From positions 1,226,370 to 1,262,898 of the forward strand of contig BFEA01000132.1 of assembly GCA_003427395.1 (NCBI GenBank): a stretch of 36,529 nucleotides of DNA, given 5' to 3'. Within the stretch, counting starts at the first letter, position 1. Each line of letters starts with the position of its first letter. Below are positions 8,418 to 18,837 of this stretch, piece by piece. The notes under the pieces are model-generated. The model searched no databases, had not been told where the DNA came from, and saw only the letters and a program-made list of their open reading frames with translations. A program made the translations under genes and the position numbers. The DNA comes from Chara braunii. Lineage: Eukaryota > Streptophyta > Charophyceae > Charales > Characeae.

Positions 8418-8579
8418 GAATCCTTTCAGGGGCCGTATTTCATTCGGCGGGCTCTCTGATAACCTGCTACTTTGTTATTATTTTCTTTATGCTTGAACAA
8501 TACTAGCCCTGTTTGGTGTTTGATCTGGTACGTTGCTTGGTGCTACGGTTTTGTTATTGTATAAGGTATTGTGCACATA
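8418..8579 (+). repeat. 162-bp direct repeat, right copy (PLE leader)
   Basis: This is a duplicate of 6024-6185 directly following the broken RT of copy D. It probably marks the start of another PLE copy that was itself truncated to its leader before joining the 3' tip at 8586. Confidence 0.85.
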
Positions 8580-8585
8580 CGTAGC

Positions 8586-8755
8586 GATCCTTGTACGTGA
8601 GAGGCATGGTGAAAGGGGAGTCAAAAAAAGAATGAGAAAAATGAATGGTTTCACTGTGCCCTTCATGTTTGTCTGGTTTTCTTAATTTTTTATTTTTGCC
8701 ATTTGTTTCGCAAAGTGCGCTTTTTTAGTTCATAGTTATGTGACAATATATACAC
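8586..8755 (+). mobile_element. PLE 3' tip
   Basis: This reads CCTTGTACGTGAGAGGCA, GAATGAGAAAAATGAATGGT, CTTCATGTTTGTCT, GTTTCGCAAAGTGCGC and ends TATGTGACAATATATA. It is the same 3' end as copies B and C. It is followed by about 45 bp of other sequence before copy B starts. Confidence 0.8.
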
Positions 8756-8798
8756 ACCAATGCTTGCCGAGAAATTTCTATTCTGACGCTGTATTGAG

Positions 8799-9297
8799 AG
8801 GAAGCACGCTTTGTTGATGACATTCGTCAACACGATCTTCAAGCCGCTCAACAATATGCCTTCACCTATCGCCTCGTTGATGATGTTCTTTTATGGGGAC
8901 AATTACCTCCTCCACCAGAGCACTATGGGCTTGAGTGGAAGGAGACTACAGCTATAGATGGCTCCCGTACCTTTTCAGGTATGCATCTACTAGTCTGTTC
9001 CGATGGCGCGCTTCGCATGAGCATCTTTGATAAAGCGGCTGCTTGGGACGTCCCTGTCATTCATTATCCTAGCGAGACCTTCAACATCCCTTCCCATCAA
9101 CCGGCTGGTGTGTTCACTGGGCAACTAACCAGATTTGAACAAATTTGTAACAATTGGCAGGACTTTTGAACTTTGGCAACAACACTTACTCGTCGTATGC
9201 TTTCGCGTGGACATTCCCCACCAACCCTTGCCAAGGGGTGGACCTGTTACATGCGCTCCCGCCAACGTCGCTATCCTACGCCTGTGACGTCTCTCTC
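8799..9297 (+). pseudogene. PLE RT palm end and thumb, copy B
   Basis: The frame reads EARFVDDIRQHDLQAAQQYA, then YRLVDDVLLWGQLPPP (motif C as LVDD), LRMSIFDKAAAWDVPVIHYP and HQPAGVFTGQLTRFEQICNN. It meets a TGA at 9167-9169 where copy C has CGA (Arg), a single C-to-T change. The same frame continues with LTRRMLSRGHSPPTLAKGW and then shifts near 9297. RLVDD closely resembles motif C of telomerase reverse transcriptases. Confidence 0.75.
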
Positions 9298-10040
9298 AGT
9301 GGTTCCAACACATGCTGCGATGGTCCTTGTATCATCCAATTTCTTCTTCTCCCCCACGATGCTCTCGTTCTGTCCCTGCTTGCTCATATGCTGCTACCAT
9401 AGTTTCCATTGCTGCAGTCTCCACTCATGCAGTTTCTACTGCTGCAGTGTCCACTGTTGCGGCTTCCATTGCTGCAGTGTCCATTGCTAAAGTTTCCGCT
9501 GCTGCAGTTTTTACTGCTGCGGTTTCCACTGCTGCAGTTGTCAATACAACAACTTCCATAACTGTAATTTCCCCTAAAGTTTTTACTGCTACAGCTTCCT
9601 GTCCTGCAGCTCCAGTGCAAAGAACATCACAGTCTCTCCGACGCTCACGTCCTTTACTCCGAAGTCTTGCCCAATCCACCCCCCTCTCATCTCTTTCTGT
9701 GCTTGGCCGTAGACGACTGCGTTCCTCCTCACCACCCCCATCTCCTCCACGGTCTCGCTTGCGAACATACTTTCCAGTTTCCATTATTCCCATTGTCCCG
9801 CCTTCGTTGCTAGGGACAAAACGTTCTGTTTGCAACACCACTAAGTAAAACACGAGGTGGTCCCTGTCCAGAGTACACTCCTAAGTCCAAGTACAGTCCC
9901 TACTCAAGATGCAGCCCTAAACGTTGAGGGATTTGAACATGATGTGCCAGGATTGCAGCTGACCCCACAAGGCGTAGACCACATGGGGGATCTGCAAATG
10001 GCTGACCAGCATTGTTCGAATGAACCACAAATTTGTGCTC
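9298..10040 (+). pseudogene. Ala/Ser/Thr/Val-rich linker of the PLE polyprotein, copy B
   Basis: The frame from MLRWSLYHPISS runs through AAVST-type repeats (DNA unit TCCACTGCTGCAGTT, about 9396-9545). It then shows TPLSSLSVLGRRRLRSSSPP, which is shared with copy A, and ends in a stop near 9846. A second frame (9857 on) carries LQLTPQGVDHMGDLQMADQH, found also in copy C. The linker is interrupted at 10040 by the large insertion. Confidence 0.65.
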
Positions 10041-10327
10041 TAGTGTCGGCCCGAATACCCTTACAAGGGTATTTGGGGGCACATTTTTGCGCTAGAAAAG
10101 GGTTGCGAGATGACTACAGTAGCACACGCAGAGCGCAGTCGCGTTCGAAACCGGCTTTGGATGATCGGGGTTAGGATTTAGTTATCATATCCGCTTGACT
10201 TACTTGCTACGACACTAAGATCGGTGAGGTGCGAAGTGCCTGACTTCCTAGGCCGACCATGATATTGGTCAACGGTAGAAGCCGCGGGCGACACTATACA
10301 AGTTCGAGTTTTTTCGACGTTTAGGTC

Positions 10328-10651
10328 GTGTGGTCTTTTGGGAATGGTAGCCTAGTGAGAAAGTTGGAGTTTTTGGGTATCTGCGCGGTTGTGCCGCATG
10401 CACGACGTCGGCAAGTGAAACTGACCCCTTCATACGGCAAGGGCCGGCACATAAGAGCCCTAGAAATGGCCGGTGTGCCTAAGTACGACCTTTTAGTGCA
10501 ATCCGACAGGCCTAGGCCTGAAACGGACGTCTTTATAAGCAAGTTCGTGCCTGTTACATCCAACCTTGGGCCTAGCCCTATAGGTTACGACTTTGGACTG
10601 ATACTACGAAGACTCTGGGATCGAGGCCAGCAGCCGGTAACGAAGGAGTGA
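10328..10651 (+). CDS. unassigned 107-codon open frame
   Basis: The predicted protein is basic and contains LEFLGICAVVPHARRRQVKL and ALEMAGVPKYDLLVQSDRPR. I recognise no domain. It lies in the first 600 bp of the insertion, has no visible promoter, and could be chance. Confidence 0.2.
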   Translation: MWSFGNGSLVRKLEFLGICAVVPHARRRQVKLTPSYGKGRHIRALEMAGVPKYDLLVQSDRPRPETDVFISKFVPVTSNLGPSPIGYDFGLILRRLWDRGQQPVTKE

Positions 10652-10894
10652 AGGAGCGCCCTATGAAGAAAACTGAGGGGTTGAGGGTCCCCGAGGACTA
10701 TCCCCCTTAGTTTTGCTGGGGAGTCTGATGGCGGGCCGACCGGCAGGACTGAGGGAGTACCGGTGGGTCCCTCCCCCTTTATTCTCACTAGTCCTGTTTT
10801 TCTTCCTATTTTATTTTTATTTCTAATTCTTTTACTCTTATTTTATATTCCATTTTGGGACGCGGTCCGATATTGGTACCAAGACAGACCGTGG

Positions 10895-11130
10895 GACCCA
10901 AGAGCCTAGCTCAGTGGGTACACCATTGGACTGCTGAAATACAGACCTGTGTTCGGATCCAGATGATGGAACTTGATGAGCAAAAACCAAATAATTCTGA
11001 ATTGCCTCGACCCGGTAAACTCGATGGCGATATCTCAAGGCCGTCGCGCGGCGTGGTCCTTCGGGACATCCCTAAAAATTGGAATGATACAGAGAAGATT
11101 TGCATGGCCCCTGCATTGAGATAATTTGTA
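10895..11130 (+). repeat. tRNA-derived SINE
   Basis: The head resembles a tRNA gene with an internal pol III promoter: A box TAGCTCAGTGGGTA at 10907-10920 and B box GTTCGGATCC at 10951-10960, 44 nt apart start to start as in tRNAs. No cloverleaf with an intact acceptor stem is apparent. The 3' limit is uncertain; I place it before the T-rich stretch near 11130. Confidence 0.6.
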
Positions 11131-11207
11131 TAAATCAAAGAGTAAAATTTCTTTCCCTTTTTACGAACGCACTGTGGACCAGAGCGTTGGGGAGATCGTA
11201 TAGTGAG

Positions 11208-11225
11208 AACAAATTGGCGCCTACA
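11208..11225 (+). other. possible LTR end and primer-binding site
   Basis: CA AATTGGCGCC TACAAAG resembles the junction between a 5' LTR ending in CA and a primer-binding site starting TGGCGCC, as in many plant Ty3-type elements. No matching second LTR, gag or pol is visible, so this is only a weak hint that the insertion includes a decayed LTR element. Confidence 0.2.
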
Positions 11226-12916
11226 AAGAGGAGTTCGAAGTTGGCAACGATAAGGGGGAAGACGTTGACAGGGAGTTGACGAGGGTGAAGGAAGAAGAAA
11301 GCGAGGTGGGAAGAGAGAGAGGAAACACGGATCTTGCCCGCTCCTTAATGGAAACGGGCACGGGGAGGAAATGACTAGGGGTTTTTGGGCAGGGCGAGTG
11401 CAGTGCTGACGTTAGTTTTAGTGATGGATTAGTAGAATGGGAGTTAGAGATAGAAGCACTTACGCGGAGTTGTTGGGAAGAAAGGATATGGTGAGAGTAG
11501 AAAACAAGAATCTTGCTTGATTCTCAATGGTATCGAGCGAAACAAAGTGCTAGCCAAACGTTTTGAGGCACTATGAGTTGAATGGCGTTGCCGGATTTGA
11601 AGATGGGGCAACACATTTGGTGATACGGTGCGCGGGGCTACAAGAGGGAGAGCGGGCTTGGAAAGGGGGATGTACCTGTCTGTGATGTCACGGAAGATTC
11701 ATTCGAGTTTGCTCATTCTATCGATGGAAGTAGAGGGAGGTGAGCCTCAAAGTTGGAGACTCACCTGTTGGACAGCGCGGTGCTCCTCCTATCAAAAGGA
11801 AGTAGCCTCCCTCTATCTCTCTGCGTGTGTGGCTGGAAGGCAAAGTATCTGCCACGATTCTAGTGAAAGATTCATCCTCATTTTTAATTAAGCAAGTCGG
11901 CAATTGGCAATAGAGTGTGAAATGGACACCTACGGGAGTGAACGCAAGGAGGTGAGAGGGGAGGCTACCTTGCCTGTGGCAACGGAGCTCGTCCTCGACC
12001 TGTGTATCGTGATCGCTATCTTCGAGGTAGGGCCGCTCGTCGCGACTACTTTCTCCATAGTCGTGGCTTCCATCCACGTGCTCGCTCCTCGTCTTCGTGG
12101 TCACTCACTATATCCGTCGAGATCGCCGAACGGCTCGTCATGGCGGTGATCATCCTCAACCAATAGTGGCTCGTCATGGCGGTGATCATCCTCAACCAAT
12201 GGTGCTCTTCGTGAGCCCTGCCGTGAAGATTGGAGACTTAACTGGTTGGTCGGTGCTTTAACCATCGTAACGGTGGAAAAAGCCCTCTGTATCACCCTAC
12301 GCGCGTGACTAGAAAGTAATGTATTTTTACCTGTTTTAACGGGAAGTCCATTCTCGGCTTGAAGGAAGCGGGCAAAGTACAAATTTACGGAGGGCTAAGC
12401 GGCGTGTGCACCTGACCTTGATTCAAGGAGAGATTCACTTTCATGTGGTGAGTACAGTTGCGGGCGGGAGAAGATAGGTGAGATAGAAAGAGGGGAAGAA
12501 AGAGAGAGAGTGGGAAAAAGGGGGCAACTCGGGGAGGACGAGGTAGGAAGGAATTGAGGAGGCGTTAAATCCGGCAGGGACCCGATCCGACTGCATGAGA
12601 TAGGGGGAGACTGAGTAAACAGATGCAGATTGGGCGGGCGAAACTACCTTTGGAAAGATATATATGTAAATGCGAATACTTACGTAGTCTGAAGTGTGCT
12701 AATCTGTCCTATCGCTCGCTGCAATATACTTATAAGCACAACGCCCGTCAAACATGAACTGTCGTGAGAAGTTTGAACGCGGCAACATACAGGTTGGAAC
12801 TTCCGTCGGTACTGGGTGGCCACTATGTTTTGGGCATAAGCTTGCACCTGCATAGCTGCTAGGTAGTCTACTGCTGTGAAGTTTAGGTGGTTGTTGCTAT
12901 CCTACCTTTGAACAGG
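11226..12916. other. no gene recognised; a 36-bp duplication at 12132-12203
   Basis: The stretch is AG-rich. GGCTCGTCATGGCGGTGATC plus ATCCTCAACCAAT occurs twice with a 36-bp period (12132 and 12168). On the minus strand the duplication gives the charged repeat VEDDHRHDEP, followed in another frame by MTTKTRSEHVDGSHDYGESS. This is a gag-like composition without a diagnostic motif. Two diverged blocks near 11310 and 11475 share (G/A)ATCTTGC. Confidence 0.35.
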
Positions 12917-13130
12917 TCGTATTCTAGCGAATGTACAGCTGTGAGATCGCTACTTAGTATATAATGTATCTATAAAATGTATGATATACAGTGCTCGTAG
13001 CTGCTATTGTGCAGACTCGCATCGTCGTATTCTAGCGAATGTACAGCTGTGAGATCATTACTTAATATATAATGTATCTATAGAATGTATGATATACAGT
13101 GCTCCTAGCTGCTATTGTGCAGACTCGCAT
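12917..13130 (+). repeat. 107-bp tandem duplication
   Basis: GTCGTATTCTAGCGAATGTA starts at 12917 and again at 13024. The units run to GCAGACTCGCATC and differ at only a few positions, which suggests a recent duplication. No coding content is apparent. Confidence 0.9.
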
Positions 13131-14229
13131 CGAGCTGTTGGTACTGCTGACAGCTGGTTACGTGTTGTTGTCGCACTCTGACTGCTGGATTAAAGCAAGA
13201 CACCTCTGTTTTTGCCTCACTACGCCGCTGCTGTTTACTGTGTCGATCTGCTGCATCATTGCTAGTTCCTTCCATTGTGTTTAAGTTGGGTTGATTAAAG
13301 GTCACATTCAAATTGAACAAAGGAGGTTAACGTCAGACCGTAATTCATTTGTGGCAGTGTGGTCTGCTCTGCATGTACTTCGCTGCTGTCTGCAGAATGG
13401 TTTTGGGGGCTGTTATTGTGTGCACTACCCGCACTGTACATCTTTGTACGGCGTTGTAAGTATTTGTGTTGGTACTGTGCGCCAACTACAGTATTCTCTT
13501 ACTGAGATAAGTTGAGGTACACGCAGTGTTGTTGAGTTGAGTAGCATTCTTATAGCACGTGGAGGGGGTGTGCTCTATTTGAACATAACCCCTTTCGGGG
13601 CTGCGTAGCAGCAATCTGGTCAGAAGTAGTGACACTGCGGTTTGAAGGGGGGGTGATCAGACTTCTGCAAAGGAGTCACTCCTGCAACTTGGAGGCTAGT
13701 CTGACGACCGACACCTTGCATTCGAGCCTGGAAGTGACCATCTTCACTACACTATTGGTTGCCATTGCGGGGCCCTCAGTGCATTGAGACAACAAGGCCC
13801 TCTCTCGTGAGTTGAGTCAGTCCCTCTCTTGTATCTCGAGCGTCTGAAACCCCTCCTTCTGTCCTTCTTACTCTGAGTCTAGTCTGAGGTTACGAGAGGA
13901 AGGCGGCAAGCGGGATTGCAACCCGTAGGACCGCAGCAAGACCGTGTGGGAGGTCCACCCACCGATTGGGGGAGCTCTGCCGGAGCCCAGGCGGGGTTAT
14001 GGAGGTAGGGAACACTCAGGTATAAGTTCATTTTACACGAGTGATTCCTTCCCTTAGACTGTATTACCCTTTGTTATTGCGTGCCTGTAAGTATGATTGA
14101 GAAAGCTAACTGCTTTTGTTTGTTTTGAATTCAGAACATGATCTGAAAAGGCTAAATTAACAAGTGTGTATGAGAAATTCAGATTACTTGTGTGAATTCT
14201 GACAAAATGCAAGTGTGACCTTATTTGTT
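13131..14229. other. no gene recognised
   Basis: No family motif is visible. A short GC hairpin, CCCCTTTCGGGG, lies at 13590-13601. The stretch leads without a clear border into the hairpin array. Confidence 0.35.
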
Positions 14230-15880
14230 GTTATGTTGCGGAGGCTGGGCGAACACATAAGTTGCGGGCTGTTCAGTGACACGCACTTGTTGCTTGTTTA
14301 GGCGGGGCTAAACTACTCATAAGTTGAGTAGCCTAGTTCTACACTATATGTCATTGTATGGGCTGACTAGCCACACCATAAGTTGGTGTGTCCTGGTCAT
14401 ATGCCTTTCGTCGTTTGTTAAGGCAAAGGTTGGACCCCTTATAAGTTGAGGTGGTTCAGTTTTTTGTGTATGCCAAATGTTCAAGTTGGCCAGCCTCACC
14501 ATAAGTTAGTGCGGCCCGGTCATACGCCTTATGTCGATTGTCTAGGCAGAAACTGACCACACCATAAGTTGGTGTGGATTAGTCATATGCCTTATGTTTA
14601 CTCGTTTTAGCACGCTAGTCACACCATAAGTTGGTGTGACCAAGTCATGAGCCGCGAACATAAGTGGAAACTGAGTATACAATCTGATATAACTATATAC
14701 TATGTATATCATTGGCAGGTTGGACGCCATAAGTTTGGAGATCTAGCCATATAAGCCGGTAGCAGATAAATCAGAGGAGAAAATAAGATTCAGAGTATAA
14801 AATTAAGTGGTAACTTTGGGCAGGTTAACTCATCCATAAGTTGGGTAGTTGGTCCTATGCCCCTTATAACACAAAGGGCAGAGAGATAATATAAAACGTG
14901 GCTATTTTTCTTTCTAAACATAAGTTGATGTTTGGATGGGGATCCTCATAAGTTGAGGTGACCTAACCACTCGTCTGAAGATAGAAAAGGATTGTGACTT
15001 TTCTTATTGAATGTAGTTGTGTTGCGGAGGTTGAGCGAACACATAAGTTGCGGGCTATTTGGTCACACGCGCTTGTTGCTTGTTTAGGCGGGCTAAACTA
15101 CTCGTAAGTTGAGTAGCCTAGTTGGGTAGCCTAGTTCTACGCTATATGGCATCGTGCAGGCCGGCTAGGCACATCATAAGTTGGTGTGTCGTGGTCATAT
15201 GCCTTTCGTCGTTTGTTTAGGCAGAGGTTGGACCCCTCATAAGTTGAGGTGGCTCAATTGTTTGTGTATGCCGAAAGTTCAGGTTGACCAGCCTCACCAT
15301 AAGTTGGTGCGGCCCGGTCATACGCCTTATGTCAATTGTTTAGGCAGAGGCTAATCACATCATAAGTTGGTGTGGTGAGTTTTATGCCTTATGTTTATTC
15401 GTTGAAAATTATTGTATTGCGAAAGTTGGGCGAACGCATAAGTTGCGGGCTGTTCAGTCTTTCGCTCATGTGATTTTGTCTAGGCTGGGCTAGACTACTC
15501 ATAAGTTGAGTAGCCTGGTTCTACGCTATATGTCACTGTTTGGGCTGGTTGGGCACATCATAAGTTGGTGTGTTCCAATCATATGTTTTTTGTCGTTGTT
15601 CAGGCAAAGGCTGACCCCTCATAAGTTGAGGAGGTTCAACTCTATGTGTATATCGAACGTTTAGGCTGACCAGCCTCACCATAAGTTGGTGCGGCCCAGT
15701 CATACGCCTTATGTCAATCGTCCAGGCAGAAACTTGTCACACCATAAGTTGGTGTGGTTTGGTCCTATGCCTTACGTATACTTGTTTTGCCAGGTTAGGG
15801 CACCATAAGTTGGTGTGGCCTAGTCATATAAATTGGCAGGTCAGTCACATCCATAAGTTGTGTTGGCTAATCCTATGTCT
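14230..15880 (+). repeat. array of about 25 stem-loops with the conserved loop ATAAGTT
   Basis: ATAAGTT (once GTAAGTT) occurs about 25 times, mostly 55-70 bp apart. The loop is flanked by complementary arms that differ between units: CTACTC/GAGTAG (14319), CACACC/GGTGTG (14378), GTCACACC/GGTGTGAC (14626), CCTC/GAGG (14948), ATCC/GGGT (14836) and others. Outer arms such as GACC/GGTC and ACTGA/TTAGT pair with G-T wobbles. Spacers often pair too (GCCTT...AAGGC, GCCT...AGGC). A set of six hairpin types (A to F) recurs in the same order starting near 14257, 15043 and 15438, so there is a higher-order repeat of about 395 bp. No protein frame spans it. It looks like a folded RNA or cruciform-forming DNA. 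Confidence 0.8.
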
Positions 15881-16268
15881 TATGTAAGGAAGGGTAAAAA
15901 GGAAATAACGAGGGTTTTTGAACGAACTATGTGACCTGAAAAGGAACCTGAGGGTTGGTGAGAGATGTTGTTGCACTCACCTATGTATGCTTTTTAGGTT
16001 TATCTTTGGGGTATTTTTTTTTATAGCTTAGTCGCTTTAGATGCTCGCTGAGTGTTGGAGCTATAGGTAGGTGAGAGGGATGATGGGAGGGAAGACTGGG
16101 ATATGACAAGACTGATCTTACTAGAAGTTAGGACTAAAGAGAGTTCACGATGTCACCTTCAAAGGAGGATCGTGTAAGCTATCTCCAGTTCTAACTATCA
16201 AGTGAGTGGCAAAGTTAGTCCCAAGTATAGTTGTACTTTGTCTTGGCGTTTTCAACTCTGTATAAATC

Positions 16269-16490
16269 TTGGCAGTATCCTTTTCCTACGGGAAGCGCGC
16301 CGAAGTGTTTACAGATCTGGAAGAGTTAATCATTTTTGGACACCCGAAAATTATGAAAAGGCACTTTTCCTACGGGAAGCGCTGCCGAAGTTTTGTAGAA
16401 TTTGAGGAGTTAGATTATTTTCTGCTAGGAAGAATTTGGCAAGCTACCTTGACTAAGGAAGATGCTGCCAAGATTTTCAATAATATATGA
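16269..16490 (+). CDS. unassigned open frame with a 29-residue internal repeat
   Basis: The 73-codon frame contains SYGKRAEVFTDLEEL and SYGKRCRSFVEFEEL, encoded by an 87-bp imperfect DNA duplication (TTTCCTACGGGAAGCGC at about 16281 and 16368). The remainder reads GRIWQATLTKEDAAKIFNNI. I do not recognise a family. It may be a fragment of a larger decayed gene within the insertion. Confidence 0.25.
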   Translation: MAVSFSYGKRAEVFTDLEELIIFGHPKIMKRHFSYGKRCRSFVEFEELDYFLLGRIWQATLTKEDAAKIFNNI

Positions 16491-18193
16491 AACCCATTGG
16501 AAGAAGGTAAGGGAGAAGTTAGTAGAAGAGTTTGACTACGACATGGAGCATGTCCTCCATTTGTCTTAAACATAGTATTGGTCCGCTTTTGCCTCAACTG
16601 TGATGCAGGTCTACGAATTCGATTGAAGGCTTGATTCGTTCGGCTTGACCCCACAAAGGATCACGTTTATGTTGTCTTTTGATAACAGGTCGGTTTACGA
16701 CACAACTTCCCTGCTTCTGCATCTCAACCTAAGGCCTTGGCTCTTGTGGGTTTTTATGTTTCTTGGGGTTTCCACCCAGATTTCTTTTTAAGTGGCCGTT
16801 TCTAAAGACTTAGTACCTTTATTGAGGGATGGTGGAAGTTGGTTGGGGCTTGTATGCATAAGGCAGGGTGTGAGTCGCAGAAAGCAGTAAAGTTGACTCC
16901 CTTAGTATGTGTGATGTTGTTGTTGTTTGAACTTTGTGCAATTGCAGGTATGCTCATAAGATGATTGATTTGAGCTTGGTGACAGTCTGAGTATTGTATG
17001 AATGTGGATGGACAAGCCACATAACTGTTATGAGAGTGATCTGATGCCACACAAACTTTTGTTTGACTGTTTGAACTACCCTTAGCATAACTATAATGGT
17101 TGAAGGGAACCCTGCAGTGGTTGTGAAAAGTGATAGCTTCATATCTCATAACCCCTCATATACGTATATGTATTACATATACATTTAGTATCCGTACGGT
17201 CTGCTGTTATCGTGTGCGAGGTTTAAGCAAGCTATGTCTTGAGAGAAAAGAGAGATCCCCTTCACCTTTTGTTTTTTAGAGTTAGTATGGTTGGACGTTG
17301 TAGTCCGTGGCAGCCGTCAAAGTCAAACCCCTTGATTTCTCTCCAGGCCTTGGATGATGGAGCTTGCCTCCTAGGCCACGAAAGCTGACTGCCACCACAG
17401 GTCGGAACCTGTGTACCACCCACTCTCTGCAGGGTGCAGAAGAGGGTGTGGTGATCAACCGCCTTGGCGGTTGTCTAGCGTCGAGAGATTAACCCCTCAA
17501 GGTGCGTGTCAGCCGACACTTGAGTGTCGAAACATGAACCCCGAGATTATCGATGGTCGCATGATTTTGGGTACCACATAGTACTCCATCGTTGTGACTG
17601 CGTACATATGCTTGCATTGCTGGTCGATATGAGAAAGGCCTAGCGCCTGCGCGGTTTTATCTTGAGTCGCGCGCACAATGCCTAATCGATTACCGTGTTA
17701 AAAGGTTTTGGGTCGGATACTAAAGAGACTAGGAGAATTTTGTTTGTATGCCGCATTTTAATTTTTGTGTGGTGTAACGCGTGGTGAGTGGATTGCGTCC
17801 TAGTCGACCGACGACGAGTCGTGCTTGGGACCTCAGCCCCCCAATGCGTCGATTCGCGTGCGGGTCCGATTGAGGGACGTTGGCCGCGTGTACCCCCTAT
17901 GCCACAGGGAACGAGAAATGCCCTCTGTCGGGCCACCTCTGCGATTGCATACGGAAAGCTTTCGCATGTGGTTCGGTAGCTCGGCGGGGATACGCCCACC
18001 CAAGGGATGGTGACAGCTCCCGCAGGTGGAGGTAAGGTGTGCCTCGTGTGACCCTGTCCTGTCGTAGGGGCCCGCGAGAGGTACGGCAGGCGCACTCGGC
18101 TGGAGCGGCAAACGCTCTCCGCGACGAAGTCCTGCAAAATCCTGTGTGACGCGGTCGGGATGGTCCTCGTGCGAGACCGATGCGCTCGACACG
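16491..18193. other. no gene recognised
   Basis: Open frames up to 232 codons on the minus strand (17682-18380) cross the insertion border into PLE sequence in antisense. They are therefore not a real gene. The words GTGTCGAAACATGAACCCCG and GCCGACACTT near 17510-17540 echo the edge motif of the insertion. Confidence 0.4.
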
Positions 18194-18316
18194 GCCACGT
18201 GCAGACCACATGGGTGATCTGCAAATGACTGACCAGCAAACAACCCAACACAGTTTGGGCTTGCAACACCATCTGGGTGATCTGCGAATTGTTGACCAGC
18301 ATCCAACAAACTAGCC

Positions 18317-18782
18317 TGAGAACCTCACCAATCTTTGTGGTCTGACGACAACTAATATCTGTCTTTAAATTTTCCACCACCCGTTTTATACACCATCAGA
18401 CTTCCTTGCAATCACCCTTCAGCTTGATGTTGATCTTCCCCAACTACAGCCCGAGGATTGTAATTATACCAACGAAGGAGGCTTTACCATTGGTGTCCTA
18501 CAAGTAGCAATGAGGGACCGTCAACTTGAACTACGCAATGCTCGAGCAGGTGAGTGGTTTAATCCTCCATCCCACATCTCTGCCTGCATTGTGCACGACC
18601 CTGTTCATTACATGCGAATTGTACATGCCTCTGACCACTCGGAGTTGTGGGACAACGGCACCATGGTCCATGTCATGACTGATGTCACTGATTTCTTACA
18701 AAATGATGCTGTTTTTTTGCCACAACAAACCGTCCGCAATCTCTTTCATGTTGAAGATCATTCCTCTGGCCCCATGCTGTAG
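18317..18782 (+). pseudogene. Josephin-like domain, copy B
   Basis: The frame has LCGLTTTNICL followed by a stop at about 18364, then FYTPSDFLAITLQLDVDLPQ, EGGFTIGVLQVAMRDRQLEL, HISACIVHDPVHYMRIVHAS and SELWDNGTMV. The His is kept, but the residue 15 downstream is Asp rather than Asn. The frame ends with TAG at 18780-18782 where copy C has CAG. It aligns over its whole length with copy C, without the 358-bp insertion seen there, so it shows the uninterrupted domain order. Confidence 0.6.
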
Positions 18783-18837
18783 CAAGACAATGTACCAACA
18801 AACACTGTTACATTTGGCTATAGCCGTCATCGTCTAT

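Larger units (their letters stand above)
5851..8579 (+). mobile_element. Penelope-like retroelement, copy D (keeps the 5' half)
   Basis: The copy has a leader (5851-6496), an open frame with the GIY-YIG nuclease, a connecting region and the first part of the RT, which aligns with copy C from SNFTEVALSVTPG onward (about 7915-8417). At 8418 it is cut, and a 162-bp duplicate of its own leader (6024-6185) follows at 8418-8579. This shows that in this family the nuclease lies N-terminal to the RT, the permuted arrangement known from Chlamys- and Naiad-type PLEs. Frameshifts and stops show that it is dead. Confidence 0.75.
8799..10040 (+). mobile_element. Penelope-like retroelement, copy B, left part
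   Basis: Homology to copy C begins at EARFVDDI, downstream of GIPMGTN, and runs through motif C, thumb and linker to the word ATTTGTGCTC at 10040. The next element positions resume at 18194 (GCCACGTGCAGACC). Copies B-left and B-right therefore form one copy split by the insertion 10041-18193. Confidence 0.8.
10041..18193. mobile_element. 8.15-kb insertion splitting PLE copy B
   Basis: Both edges fall inside the PLE linker: PLE ends at 10040 and resumes at 18194 with at most one or two bases lost and no clear target duplication. The left edge reads TAGTGTCGGCCCGAATACCC with a palindrome at 10054-10073 (AATACCCTT, AC, AAGGGTATT). The right edge ends CTCGACAC, so GTGTCG and CGACAC form a short inverted pair. 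No transposase, integrase or RT is recognisable inside. The type is unassigned: a degenerate LTR element, a Helitron-like insertion, or several nested insertions. Confidence 0.6.

Noticed and set aside
10041-10048. TAGTG at the edge of the 8.15-kb insertion, suggesting a CACTA transposon.
   Set aside because: It is in the wrong orientation (CACTA should be at the left end), the right edge has no matching terminus, and no transposase is visible.
10895-10970. A true tRNA gene.
   Set aside because: A and B boxes are present, but I cannot fold a cloverleaf with an intact acceptor stem. The B-box half recurs as fragments elsewhere, so a SINE is the better reading.
14230-15880. A CRISPR array.
   Set aside because: The repeat is only a 7-nt loop with variable complementary arms, spacers are related to each other, units have higher-order periodicity, and the genome is eukaryotic.
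17682-18380. Minus-strand open frame of 232 codons.
   Set aside because: It crosses from the insertion into antisense PLE linker and has no motif. The PLE sense frame is supported by alignment with copy C.
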